64,000 bases of DNA from Sporosarcina quadrami (GCF_014836615.1 NZ_JACSQN010000010.1:88225-152224), one strand, 5' to 3'. Counted from the first letter of the stretch, positions 16,975 through 24,487 are shown. Notes: generated by a model not told the origin, from the letters alone. Numbers and translations: made by a program.

Positions 16975-17543
16975 AAATGAAATTTATTGAAAACTACTCA
17001 AAAGCAATAGAGAAAATCAACCAACGGATCAGCGTTTTGGAAGGCCAGAATGAAACGGATCAGCAGAAGTTGGATCAGCTGCAGAAAGAATATAAAGGGT
17101 ACTTACATGAGGGCGACATCGACCAGGCAACTTCCTTACGAAAGCAAATCAAGGAATTGGAAACTGAAATGGAAACGCGTTCAGATATGATCGAAGTTTT
17201 GCAGGATCCAAAGGGCAGTTTAAAACAGGACGCTGCAATCAAGGCGGCAAAGGAATATCTGAAAGTACGGGAAGACTACGGTAAGCGCAGGGAGAAGACG
17301 ATCAGACGCGTGCAGAAGTTGCAAGCTGAGTACTTAGCTGCACTGCATGAAGCAGTTGATTTCAATAACGAGTTGCACGACCTGACCACACAAATCGGGA
17401 GGTTGAAGAACGCAACGAACTGGAAGAGTGAGGAAGTGAAGGCTCAGACAGGAGTAGACATGAATACTTACATCAATGGTTCACGACTTGAGATTAGCAT
17501 GCTGGATTACTTCGTTCAACACGGCGAGATATACAGCCGGTGA
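16971..17543 (+). CDS. coiled-coil protein, possible scaffold or structural accessory
   Basis: A 190-residue protein dominated by heptad-like helices (about 10-60 and 75-145) with many Gln, Glu and Lys. The C-terminal part (TGVDMNTYINGSRLEISMLDYFVQHG) looks globular. The ATG overlaps the preceding gene by 4 bp (ATGA). Size and helical content would suit a phage scaffold or head-accessory protein, but no family motif supports that. It is the last gene before a GC-rich palindromic intergenic region. Confidence 0.6.
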   Translation: MKMKFIENYSKAIEKINQRISVLEGQNETDQQKLDQLQKEYKGYLHEGDIDQATSLRKQIKELETEMETRSDMIEVLQDPKGSLKQDAAIKAAKEYLKVREDYGKRREKTIRRVQKLQAEYLAALHEAVDFNNELHDLTTQIGRLKNATNWKSEEVKAQTGVDMNTYINGSRLEISMLDYFVQHGEIYSR

Positions 17544-17635
17544 TAATCCAGAAACATGCTGACTCCCCCCTATGAGTATTCGAATTGAATGACACAATTC
17601 AAGCGAGCGCATAGCTTCGTGTAATGCGCAGGAAG

Positions 17636-17697
17636 TTCCGTGTGACCCCCTACCCCCTAAAAGAAATGATGGATATAGGTGTAGGGGGTCACGGGAA
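17636..17697. other. GC-rich palindrome in a 230-bp gap, candidate packaging or regulatory site
   Basis: A perfect 12-bp inverted repeat, GTGACCCCCTAC (17642-17653) and GTAGGGGGTCAC (17681-17692), encloses 27 bp that begin with a second CCCCCTA run. The outer bases TTCC/GGAA extend it. There is no T run after it, so it is a poor terminator. It lies exactly between the replication half and the phage-structural half of the element, where a cos-like site could sit. That role is a guess. Confidence 0.45.
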
Positions 17698-17774
17698 TGT
17701 TCATATCTATACAAACTTAATTGATTGTAGAAGAAAATGTAAAAACACATCTATTTATAACTGGAGGAATGAAG

Positions 17775-18008
17775 ATGAGTAAAAGAGACGAAATGGGCTT
17801 CGTGAGATTCGAAGAAAACACAATGGTAATTGATATTAGTCAGGATGAATGGCACAAGATGTACTTCAAGAAACTTGGAGGAAGACCGATTAATGGAGAA
17901 GCCATAAGGAGATTTGCCAGCGAACATATTCGCAACATTGCGCAAAGACATAAAGTAAGCCCTGAAAATTTACGGTTGATAAATCTTGCGGATGAGCGCG
18001 AAGAGTAA
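17775..18008 (+). CDS. hypothetical small protein
   Basis: A 77-residue soluble protein (MSKRDEMGFVRFEENTMVIDISQDEW...), predicted as a short beta-rich start followed by helices. CTGGAGGAATGAAG before ATG 17775 fixes the start; an upstream in-frame ATG at 17721 lacks a ribosome site. The last codons overlap the prohead protease gene, so the two are probably translated together. Family not recognised. Confidence 0.65.
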   Translation: MSKRDEMGFVRFEENTMVIDISQDEWHKMYFKKLGGRPINGEAIRRFASEHIRNIAQRHKVSPENLRLINLADEREE

Positions 18009-18546
18009 TTGTTTTAGCGACACCATCTATATAGAGGGTTATGCATTGATATGGGGCGAGTTATCAAGCGAGATCACTTCAAGTGACGGTGAAAAGTTCA
18101 GGGAGCGTTTTTCTAAAGGATCTTTAGTTGAATCGATTACAAAGAGAAATCAAGAGTTATGGTATAACCACAAAAAATTCACTTTCCATGCAGGAGTAGA
18201 TGAAGGCAGCCTTCAATTCGAAGAGGATGATGTGGGCTTGTGGATGGAAGCTAAACTAGTCTACACTGACCGGACGAAAGAAGCATTTATGGAACTTGCG
18301 ACTTGGGATTCCAAAGCAGTTAGCATCGGATTTTTAGCAAAGGACTGCACATATCAAAGAGAAAAATCCGAAACCATCAGGAATGTAAAGAAAGCAGAAC
18401 TTGTGGAAGTGAGTCTTGTGAACAAAGGAGCCTATCCCAGTGCATTCGTGACTGTGAAAGGATATATGGAAGAACGCGGCTATAATCGTCGTGAATGGGA
18501 ACAAAAACGTGCAAAAAGAAGGCTTTTACAGCTGATTGATAGCTAA
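17992..18546 (+). CDS. HK97-family prohead protease
   Basis: A 184-residue serine protease of the HK97/U35 type. It shows the expected order of motifs: an N-terminal IEGYALIW strand, ELWYNHKKF with candidate catalytic His60, SKAVSIGF with Ser111 and ELVEVSLVNKGAYPSAF with Glu139. In tailed phages this enzyme matures the capsid by cleaving scaffold and head proteins. No portal or major capsid gene is present here, so it would have to act on a helper phage's capsid or be a relic. ATG 17992 or TTG 17986 may be the start; it overlaps the preceding gene. Confidence 0.85.
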   Translation: MSAKSNCFSDTIYIEGYALIWGELSSEITSSDGEKFRERFSKGSLVESITKRNQELWYNHKKFTFHAGVDEGSLQFEEDDVGLWMEAKLVYTDRTKEAFMELATWDSKAVSIGFLAKDCTYQREKSETIRNVKKAELVEVSLVNKGAYPSAFVTVKGYMEERGYNRREWEQKRAKRRLLQLIDS

Positions 18547-18562
18547 AAAGGAGGTGAAAAGT

Positions 18563-18724
18563 ATGATTGAAAGACGAATTGTAACAGGGACGATGACTGA
18601 AGTTGTCGCTAGGGAAGAGTATCGGAAACGGTTTGGTAAAGAACCGCAAAACGATGCCGAAATGTATGAGTCGCTCCAGGAAGATGACAAGCGAAAAGAA
18701 ATATTGAAGATGCTGGTCAACTAA
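18563..18724 (+). CDS. small hypothetical protein
   Basis: A 53-residue acidic/basic mixed helical protein containing AREEYRKRFGKEPQNDAEMYESLQEDDK. A very strong AAAAAGGAGGTGAAAAGT ribosome site precedes ATG 18563. The strength of that site and intact frame argue for a real gene. No family recognised; it could be a tail-assembly or chaperone-like partner of the next gene. A hairpin with T-rich tail follows its stop. Confidence 0.65.
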   Translation: MIERRIVTGTMTEVVAREEYRKRFGKEPQNDAEMYESLQEDDKRKEILKMLVN

Positions 18725-18730
18725 CAAAGT

Positions 18731-18762
18731 GGAGGGGGTTTTTCCCCTCCTATTTTATTATT
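18731..18762 (+). terminator. hairpin (terminator or attenuator) before the tape measure gene
   Basis: GGAGGGG (18731-18737) and CCCCTCC (18744-18750) form a tight stem with a T-rich loop, followed by TATTTTATT. It may partly terminate transcription before the tape measure gene. Confidence 0.6.
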
Positions 18763-18778
18763 AGGAAGGTGAGAGAAA

Positions 18779-21751
18779 ATGGCTTCGAAAGATGTAGGCA
18801 GTTTAAGAACGAGACTATCTTGGGAAGATGATGGTGCGGATAAGTCGCTTAAAGGCTTTCGTGATGATTTAAAAAGTTTGCGTACTGAAATGGGAGTGGC
18901 TAAATCCAGTGGCAAGGAATATGCGCAAAGTCTGAAAGGGTTGCGTGAGCAGTCAGACATTTTGACTCGCACACTCAAAACTCAGAAAGAACAGGTCACC
19001 GAACTCCGTAAACGCTATGAAGAATCGAAGCGTGTGAAAGGCGAGGACTCCGACCAAACACGTAAACTGTCTGACGAATACAACAAGGCTGTCGCGGCGA
19101 TGAACCGTACGGAGGGACAGCTAGAACGTGTGAATGGCGCGTTGCGAGATCAGATGAACCCGCTTAAAAATCTCGGTAAGCAGTGGGAAGAAACAGGGGC
19201 GAAAATTCAATCGATTGGCAAAGGCTTGACCGATTTTGGTAAAGACTACTCGATGAAAGTCACGGCTCCAATTGTGGCAGTTGGTGCAGCAGCGTTTAAA
19301 GCATCAGTAGATTATGAGTCGGCGTTCGCGGGGATCAGGAAAACGACAGATGCTTCAGAAGAAGAATTTGCAGCCCTTTCTAAAGGGATACGTGAAATGG
19401 CAAGAGAGCTTCCTGTAGCAGCCACCGAAATAGCAGCAGTCGGTGAAGCGGCGGGACAACTCGGGATTGCGAAAGAGGATATTCTTGAATTCTCACGCGT
19501 CATGATCGATTTAGGAGAATCTTCCAATCTATCAGCCGACCAGGCAGCGACTCAGCTTGCTCGATTCGCCAACATCACGCAGATGTCAATGAAGGATATT
19601 CGGAGACTTGGCTCCGTCATTGTTGATTTAGGAAATAACAGTGCAACAACCGAATCGGACATCGTTTCCATGGGGATGCGTCTTTCAGGTGTAGGAGCAC
19701 AAATGGGAATGTCTGAAGCCAATATCATGTCACTAGCCGCTGCCATGTCTTCAGTAGGTATTGAAGCGGAAGCCGGTGGTTCAGCCATGTCGGCAGTCAT
19801 GAAGAAAATCAATACAGCTGTCGCAAATGGAGGACAGGCACTTGATGAATTTGCAGAAGTGGCGCATATGTCCGCTACAGATTTTGCAGAAAGTTGGAAG
19901 TCGAATCCTATTGAAGCATTGGATCTCTTTATTAAGGGAGTTGCCAAGTCTGGTGAAGAAGGAGAAAACCTTGCTGCCATACTTGGATTCTTAGGTATCA
20001 AGGGAATACGTGAACAGGATACATTGCTCCGTTTGGCGGGTGCAGCAGATTTACTTTCCTATTCTGTCGGAATCGGAAATACCGCTTGGGAAGAGAATAT
20101 AGCACTGACCAATGAAGCGGCTCAGCGATACGGAACGACCGAATCACAGTTGAAAATCATGTGGAATCGTGTGAAGGATATGGCGATTACATTAGGCGAT
20201 GCACTAATACCTGCTGTCATGGCTGCCATCGAAGCAGCCGAACCATTAATTCAGCAAATTGAATCAGGCGCAAAGGCATTCGCCGATATGGACAAAGAGC
20301 AGCAGGAAACCATTATCAAGATGATCGCCCTCGTCGCGGCAGTCGGTCCGGCATCTATAGCACTCGGTGGTCTAACGACGACCATTGGCGGGGTGGTAGG
20401 CATGGGCGGCAAGTTAATGTCTACACTCGGTAAAGCGGGCGGAACTGGGATGCTTGGAAGCTTAGGGATGATGGGACCAGCAGCGGGTACTCCTGTAGGA
20501 TTGGCAGTGCTTGGAATTGGAGCCCTTGCCGCAGGTGTTTATGTATTGGACAAAGCAATGTATGGAAACTTGGAAGCTACAGTAAGGTCAATTGAAAAAC
20601 GTCAAGAAGAAATTGCGTCATTGGACAAACTGATTGCGGCATTTGAATTGCTGAAACTGAAAAATAAGCTAACAACAGACGAAATGCTCCGATATATGGA
20701 CATTGCAACAGAAATTAAAAACGCGCGAACGGAAGATGCAATTAAAGCATTATCAGAAGAACAGCAGAAACTTATGGAAAAGTCCGGTTTAACAAATGAA
20801 GAGATGGAACGCTTCCTTGACATGAATGACAAGTTAATTCAGAAGGCTCCGTCTACTGCAAAAGCCATTTCAGAGCAAGGAAACGCATATGCAGCCGTTA
20901 CGGACGAAATCAAGAAACTGAACGCGGAAGAAGCGCGCAGGCTTGCCGATGATACGTATGTCACATTGACTAATGAAATGGGTAAGCAAGCAAAGTTGCT
21001 AAAAGACCAAAAAGGATTAACGAATGAAATCAAGAAATTGGAAAATGAACGCGAAGCAGCTAACAAATTAGTGTCCCTAGCCGTTCAAGATTTGAATAAA
21101 CACGATCTCGAAACAGCAAAACTCAGGGAGCGGACGGCAAAGGCATCCGGTGAAGAACGTGTCACATTAGAAAAAATGGTGAAGTCGGCAGAAGAGCAGC
21201 GAAATCATCTTGACGCAATCGTATTCCAACACCAAGACGCCGCGGACAAGATTGGAAAGCAGATTGGTAAAAAGCAAGAATCATTGAATGAAACCAATAA
21301 AGAATTAAAGGCTTTCGATGACCTATCTTATAAGTATGAAGAGTTGATATTGAGTCAAGTTGGTATTACGTCTGAACGTGGAGAAGGCATCAAGAAGTTA
21401 CAAGAAGAGCAACGTAATATTGATGAATCACGAAAAAGGCTAGAAGCCATGAAAAATTCTGGAGCTGAGCTTGGTGCTGAATATGACGAACAAAACAAGA
21501 AACTGACCGAACAGCAAAACAAGATTGACCAGGCGAAAAGAAAACTCAATGAAATGAACGAGATTGCCAAAGCGAGAATTAACAAAGATATTTACCTAAA
21601 TCCGCAGCCGACAATCGAGTCAATAAACTCTAAATTATCGGCTTCTATTTCGAAAACGGTGAACATACAAATGGGTCAAATGCCTGTGGGGTATGCAGCT
21701 AGTACAAGTTACCGCAAAGAGAATGCGGCCATCGTGGGGTGTGTAGAGTGA
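18779..21751 (+). CDS. phage tail tape measure protein, TP901 family
   Basis: A 990-residue protein. Coiled-coil N-terminus (about 20-125) precedes the TP901 core domain (about 175-510) starting VDYESAFAGIRKTTDASEEEF and containing ELPVAATEIAAVGEAAGQLGI and SVGIEAEAGGSAMSAVMKKI. A glycine/alanine-rich hydrophobic zone (about 530-600) is followed by long coiled coils (about 620-960). In siphophages it sets tail length and is threaded through the tube. No tail-tube, chaperone or baseplate genes accompany it here. No C-terminal lysozyme or peptidase domain is seen. GAAGGTGAGAGAAA precedes the ATG. Confidence 0.92.
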   Translation: MASKDVGSLRTRLSWEDDGADKSLKGFRDDLKSLRTEMGVAKSSGKEYAQSLKGLREQSDILTRTLKTQKEQVTELRKRYEESKRVKGEDSDQTRKLSDEYNKAVAAMNRTEGQLERVNGALRDQMNPLKNLGKQWEETGAKIQSIGKGLTDFGKDYSMKVTAPIVAVGAAAFKASVDYESAFAGIRKTTDASEEEFAALSKGIREMARELPVAATEIAAVGEAAGQLGIAKEDILEFSRVMIDLGESSNLSADQAATQLARFANITQMSMKDIRRLGSVIVDLGNNSATTESDIVSMGMRLSGVGAQMGMSEANIMSLAAAMSSVGIEAEAGGSAMSAVMKKINTAVANGGQALDEFAEVAHMSATDFAESWKSNPIEALDLFIKGVAKSGEEGENLAAILGFLGIKGIREQDTLLRLAGAADLLSYSVGIGNTAWEENIALTNEAAQRYGTTESQLKIMWNRVKDMAITLGDALIPAVMAAIEAAEPLIQQIESGAKAFADMDKEQQETIIKMIALVAAVGPASIALGGLTTTIGGVVGMGGKLMSTLGKAGGTGMLGSLGMMGPAAGTPVGLAVLGIGALAAGVYVLDKAMYGNLEATVRSIEKRQEEIASLDKLIAAFELLKLKNKLTTDEMLRYMDIATEIKNARTEDAIKALSEEQQKLMEKSGLTNEEMERFLDMNDKLIQKAPSTAKAISEQGNAYAAVTDEIKKLNAEEARRLADDTYVTLTNEMGKQAKLLKDQKGLTNEIKKLENEREAANKLVSLAVQDLNKHDLETAKLRERTAKASGEERVTLEKMVKSAEEQRNHLDAIVFQHQDAADKIGKQIGKKQESLNETNKELKAFDDLSYKYEELILSQVGITSERGEGIKKLQEEQRNIDESRKRLEAMKNSGAELGAEYDEQNKKLTEQQNKIDQAKRKLNEMNEIAKARINKDIYLNPQPTIESINSKLSASISKTVNIQMGQMPVGYAASTSYRKENAAIVGCVE

Positions 21752-22524
21752 GCTTAGCAATGTGTATTCTACAGAATGATTATATTATCGCTTGTGCCGA
21801 TTCAGCGGTCGCCTACTTCCCTGATGATGGTGAGAAGGAAGCCACGCAGTTCAGAAGCGATAAAATATTCAAGCTGTCGGACAAAGTCTTTTTTATAGCA
21901 ACAGGTAAAAGCATCCTGGTTAGCATTTTAAAAGTCGAGTTGAGGGAAGTATTATCCAGTAATGCGGATCTAATTATGTGTATGGCTGTCGCTGAACGTG
22001 TACTGAAAGACTTGAAAAAAGGGATTGTTAGGAATCCGGAGAAAATCATTAGAGATTTGTCCGATAAACTTGAAATGGATTTTCATTATGAGCGAGACAT
22101 CGAACCGGCATTATCGCTATTTCAAAAAGATGACTATGTGGATATGGCAGCATACTTAATCGGATTCACGGATGCTGGAAGAAGTGGAATGGTAGATATC
22201 CGGTCATCATCGTTTGTTAAAACACCAGAGGATAGTTTAAAAGGGTTTCCTCTAATCATTCTTGGACCGGACGATGAATTTAATGATGATGCCGATCAGT
22301 TTTCTAAATACCAAAAAATCTTAATACCACCAATCGAGCAGCGGACGTTTGATAATTTTATGTCAAGAATGGTGTATGTGCATGCACAAATCAGCGCGGA
22401 TAATCCGATTAACGTTTCGACTGATGCAAACTTTCAGATACTCACAAAGCATAATGGAGAAATAATGTGGCAGGAAACGAAAATTGATACATTACAGTTT
22501 TACAAAGAATGGGGGCTAGGTTAA
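21748..22524 (+). CDS. proteasome/HslV-like Ntn-hydrolase family protein
   Basis: A 258-residue protein with GTG start 21748 overlapping the tape measure stop (GTGA). After Met removal it begins Ser-Leu-Ala-Met-Cys-Ile, followed by NDYIIACADSAVAY and DKIFKLSDKVFFIATG. This matches the opening strands of proteasome beta/HslV proteins. Counting that Ser as 1, the Asp of ACADS is residue 17, the same number as the catalytic Asp17 of proteasomes, and Lys38 of DKIFK could stand for Lys33. An autonomous protease or peptidase is plausible. A start at 21739 would add three residues and bury Ser1. Confidence 0.65.
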   Translation: MSLAMCILQNDYIIACADSAVAYFPDDGEKEATQFRSDKIFKLSDKVFFIATGKSILVSILKVELREVLSSNADLIMCMAVAERVLKDLKKGIVRNPEKIIRDLSDKLEMDFHYERDIEPALSLFQKDDYVDMAAYLIGFTDAGRSGMVDIRSSSFVKTPEDSLKGFPLIILGPDDEFNDDADQFSKYQKILIPPIEQRTFDNFMSRMVYVHAQISADNPINVSTDANFQILTKHNGEIMWQETKIDTLQFYKEWGLG

Positions 22525-22868
22525 TGAGTAATGTGGTGAAGCTACACAACACTACAGCGGTCGATTTGAAGACTAGCAAAGAGATATTGATATCCAACAT
22601 CAGGGATGAAGCGAATGAACTTAGGGGAATGGCTAAACAGTTCTTAGACGACACACTAACAATTCCGACTGATGCATTTAAAGAACTGTGCGACAACATG
22701 GAACCCTTTGAAAAAGGAATTGACCTAATACTGGAAGAAGCTGAAAAGGCGGAAGCCCTTCCAGATACAGAAGTGGTAGTGGAGTTCCTTGAAAATGTAC
22801 AAAAAGAAATCAGGGAATATAGAGGTACACTATTCACATTTTATGAATTGACAAAGGGAGGGGCTTAG
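22524..22868 (+). CDS. hypothetical helical protein
   Basis: A 114-residue acidic protein, probably all-alpha (NVVKLHNTTAVDLKTSKEILISNI...; EKGIDLILEEAEKAEALPDTEVVVEFLENVQKEI). Start ATG 22524 overlaps the stop of the Ntn-hydrolase gene (TAATG), so it is likely a partner in the same unit. A start at 22509 lies inside that gene without a ribosome site. Family unknown. Confidence 0.65.
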   Translation: MSNVVKLHNTTAVDLKTSKEILISNIRDEANELRGMAKQFLDDTLTIPTDAFKELCDNMEPFEKGIDLILEEAEKAEALPDTEVVVEFLENVQKEIREYRGTLFTFYELTKGGA

Positions 22869-22889
22869 GCTCCTTCTTTTTTTGCGCTG
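22853..22889 (+). terminator. terminator of the rightward element operon
   Basis: Imperfect stem (AAGGGAG against CTCCTT) ending the helical-protein gene, followed by seven T. Confidence 0.65.
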
Positions 22890-22939
22890 AACATAAAAAG
22901 CCGCAACCAATCGGAAGCGACCTTTTCATACATCATACG

Positions 22940-23194
22940 TTATTTATTTCGTACAACTTGATAAAAAATATACTTTGCTTCATCTGTTCCCTCGTAGTCA
23001 ATGATACTCTTCTCGATTCTTAGTTCGGTGTCTACTCCATCGACCGGCATTGTGAAAATTCCACCTGATTCTTTTAATACACGCTCATTACCAATCAAAG
23101 TTACCAACTCACTCTTCATTCCTCTGAAAAGTAGTTTTTCATCAACCAAGTTGTTGTCTTCATACAACAACACTACCACTTTTTTTTCGTCCAT
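22940..23194 (-). CDS. hypothetical protein, inverted accessory gene
   Basis: An 84-residue soluble, beta-rich-looking protein (MDEKKVVVLLYEDNNLVDEKLLFRGM...). A GGGGGGAAACAAAT site precedes the ATG. It is transcribed against the main operon from its own promoter region, the usual state of cargo genes near the right end of satellites and prophages. No family recognised. Confidence 0.65.
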   Translation of the reverse strand: MDEKKVVVLLYEDNNLVDEKLLFRGMKSELVTLIGNERVLKESGGIFTMPVDGVDTELRIEKSIIDYEGTDEAKYIFYQVVRNK

Positions 23195-23280
23195 ATTTGT
23201 TTCCCCCCTTCCACACTAATCATAATGTAGAAGCAATCATCTGTCACTATAGGGAAAATTTGAATCATTGACGGCCAGCG

Positions 23281-23388
23281 TCATTTTTTATTTTTATCCT
23301 TCTTTTGCATCGGGAAGCCGATCTTTCTGGAATGCTCAATAATTTTCCTAGCTTCTTCAGCTGCTGCTTCTTTTTTTGTCAAATTCAT
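23281..23388 (-). CDS. 35-residue basic peptide, inverted accessory gene
   Basis: A small frame on the minus strand with AGGAGGTC next to ATG 23388. The TTG at 23382 is better spaced (7 bp) and gives 33 residues. The peptide is charged and helical (TKKEAAAEEARKIIEHSRKIGF), ending in a lysine-rich tail. Too short to assign. It may be coupled to the inverted 84-residue gene downstream. Confidence 0.45.
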   Translation of the reverse strand: MNLTKKEAAAEEARKIIEHSRKIGFPMQKKDKNKK

Positions 23389-23500
23389 GACCTCCTAAAC
23401 TATTCTGTATTACTAGCAATATGCCCATTAAAATATCTATTCATACCTCCACCCTATCAATCATATAATTCAATAAGTCTGAGACACAGCGACACAGTAG

Positions 23501-24157
23501 ATGGTCAAAATAGCAAAAGGGGGAAAAGCGTTGACGGTGGGGGAGAGTAATCGGAAGGTTCGGAGCGACAAGAAAAAAGAAGTGAAACCGACCATATCCA
23601 TTCAGTTAAAAGATACAATATACAGGATTTCATACATTACAAATTCACCTGTAAAGGACGTTGCAGAATCACTCTGCATCCACGGTATGGCTTCAAAGAA
23701 AGTATTGGATGTTCTATCATGGAACCTAAGAAGAACAATCAGATTGGACAATACGATGTATATAGGTGACATTGCTCGGTCATCTCTACAGCGGATGGGT
23801 CCAGTTGGGGAATGTGAGAGGATTTCCGTTAGATTCAAACAAATTGATTTTGAAAACTTGTCCACCCTGGCATTCGGTCTATCTGTCACTCCATCGAGGG
23901 CTACAGCACTGCTACTGGATGCGAGCATTAGGGATAGGGATTTTATCAATAGTTATTTTGAAGGCTATCTAAACAAGCAGCTAGACGACCGTAGGATGGC
24001 TGAATTGAAATCAGTATTAAAATATCTGAACGAGAACAATCCGTATGAAGAGGAGATATCTTGGGGGATGCTGCTATCGTACATCGTGGAGGAAATAAAG
24101 GATAGTGCATCCACAGTTACTGAGTCCATATCGGCTTATATAAAGAAGTGGAAATGA
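23501..24157 (+). CDS. hypothetical protein with two ribbon-helix-helix-like segments
   Basis: About 208-218 residues. Two segments share a strand-helix-helix pattern: KPTISIQLKDTIYRISYITNSPVKDVAESL (about 28-60) and ERISVRFKQIDFENLSTLAFGLSVTPSRATALLL (about 105-140). This suggests an internally duplicated ribbon-helix-helix-type DNA-binding protein, though that is my pattern reading only. TTG 23531, 8 bp after AAAGGGGG, is a better start than ATG 23501. Last gene before attR, a position often used by accessory, defence or maintenance genes. Confidence 0.6.
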   Translation: MVKIAKGGKALTVGESNRKVRSDKKKEVKPTISIQLKDTIYRISYITNSPVKDVAESLCIHGMASKKVLDVLSWNLRRTIRLDNTMYIGDIARSSLQRMGPVGECERISVRFKQIDFENLSTLAFGLSVTPSRATALLLDASIRDRDFINSYFEGYLNKQLDDRRMAELKSVLKYLNENNPYEEEISWGMLLSYIVEEIKDSASTVTESISAYIKKWK

Positions 24158-24161
24158 AAGA

Positions 24162-24250
24162 TTGATGTAAAATTGATGTAAAAATTGATGTAAAACCGCA
24201 TAAAATCGAGTTAAGACGTGTTAAACGATTCGACAAAAACTGATGTAAAC
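24162..24250 (+). repeat. integrase arm-type repeats, right end
   Basis: Three consecutive copies of TTGATGTAAAA at 24162, 24173 and 24185, plus CTGATGTAAAC at 24240. They have the same orientation as the set inside attL (9312-9362). Confidence 0.8.
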
Positions 24251-24298
24251 GTTGATATATCAACATTCTTGATAACCTGTAATAAGTCGGACACCTTA

Positions 24299-24343
24299 CT
24301 GGCAGTGTGAAGGTCACCGGTTCGAGCCCGGTATGCTCCATAT
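24299..24343 (+). repeat. attR: 45-bp attachment-site repeat
   Basis: Exact copy of 9204-9248, holding the anticodon-loop-to-3'-end part of tRNA-Ala without the 5' half, so it is not a functional tRNA. Confidence 0.95.
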
Positions 24344-24345
24344 CT

Positions 24346-24388
24346 AGGAACCTTGTCAAATTAACGTTTGATGAGGTTTCTTTTTTTA
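24346..24388 (+). terminator. original host terminator of tRNA-Ala, displaced beyond attR
   Basis: Imperfect 14-bp stem (AGGAACCTTGTCAAA against TTTGATGAGGTTTC) followed by seven T, directly after attR. On excision it would lie just behind the tRNA. Confidence 0.7.
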
Positions 24389-24487
24389 TGCTTACTTTCT
24401 TTTTGGCTGAATTTCGCTTTATGTATGTTAAATAACGGCGTTTTTTATTAATTTTTATAAAATAAGAAATGATTCTGCGGATAAAAT

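Larger units (their letters stand above)
9204..24343 (+). mobile_element. ~15.1 kb integrative element in tRNA-Ala, phage-satellite (PICI)-like
   Basis: The element is bounded by exact 45-bp direct repeats and by matching integrase arm-type repeats just inside both ends. The left end reads integrase then repressor leftward. Rightward come excisionase-like, small regulatory, primase and DUF927 ATPase genes, then an iteron region, then a block with prohead protease, tape measure and Ntn-hydrolase genes. Near attR are three genes of unknown function, two of them inverted. I find no terminase, portal, major capsid, tail tube, baseplate, holin or endolysin gene. Size and order (integrase-repressor-xis-primase-origin-packaging/interference genes) match PICI-type satellites. 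A prophage that lost its head genes is the alternative. Confidence 0.9.

Noticed and set aside
17544..17774. Intrinsic terminator at the GC-rich palindrome
   Set aside because: The stem is strong but no T run follows on either strand, so a standard terminator is unlikely.
19312..21585. Several 70-150-codon minus-strand frames opposite the tape measure gene
   Set aside because: Serine/alanine-rich shadows of a long, codon-biased gene without start signals.
23262..23296. Plus-strand terminator TGACG...CGTCA with T run
   Set aside because: The hairpin exists but no plus-strand gene ends there; it may be incidental or serve the inverted genes poorly, so I did not list it as a feature.
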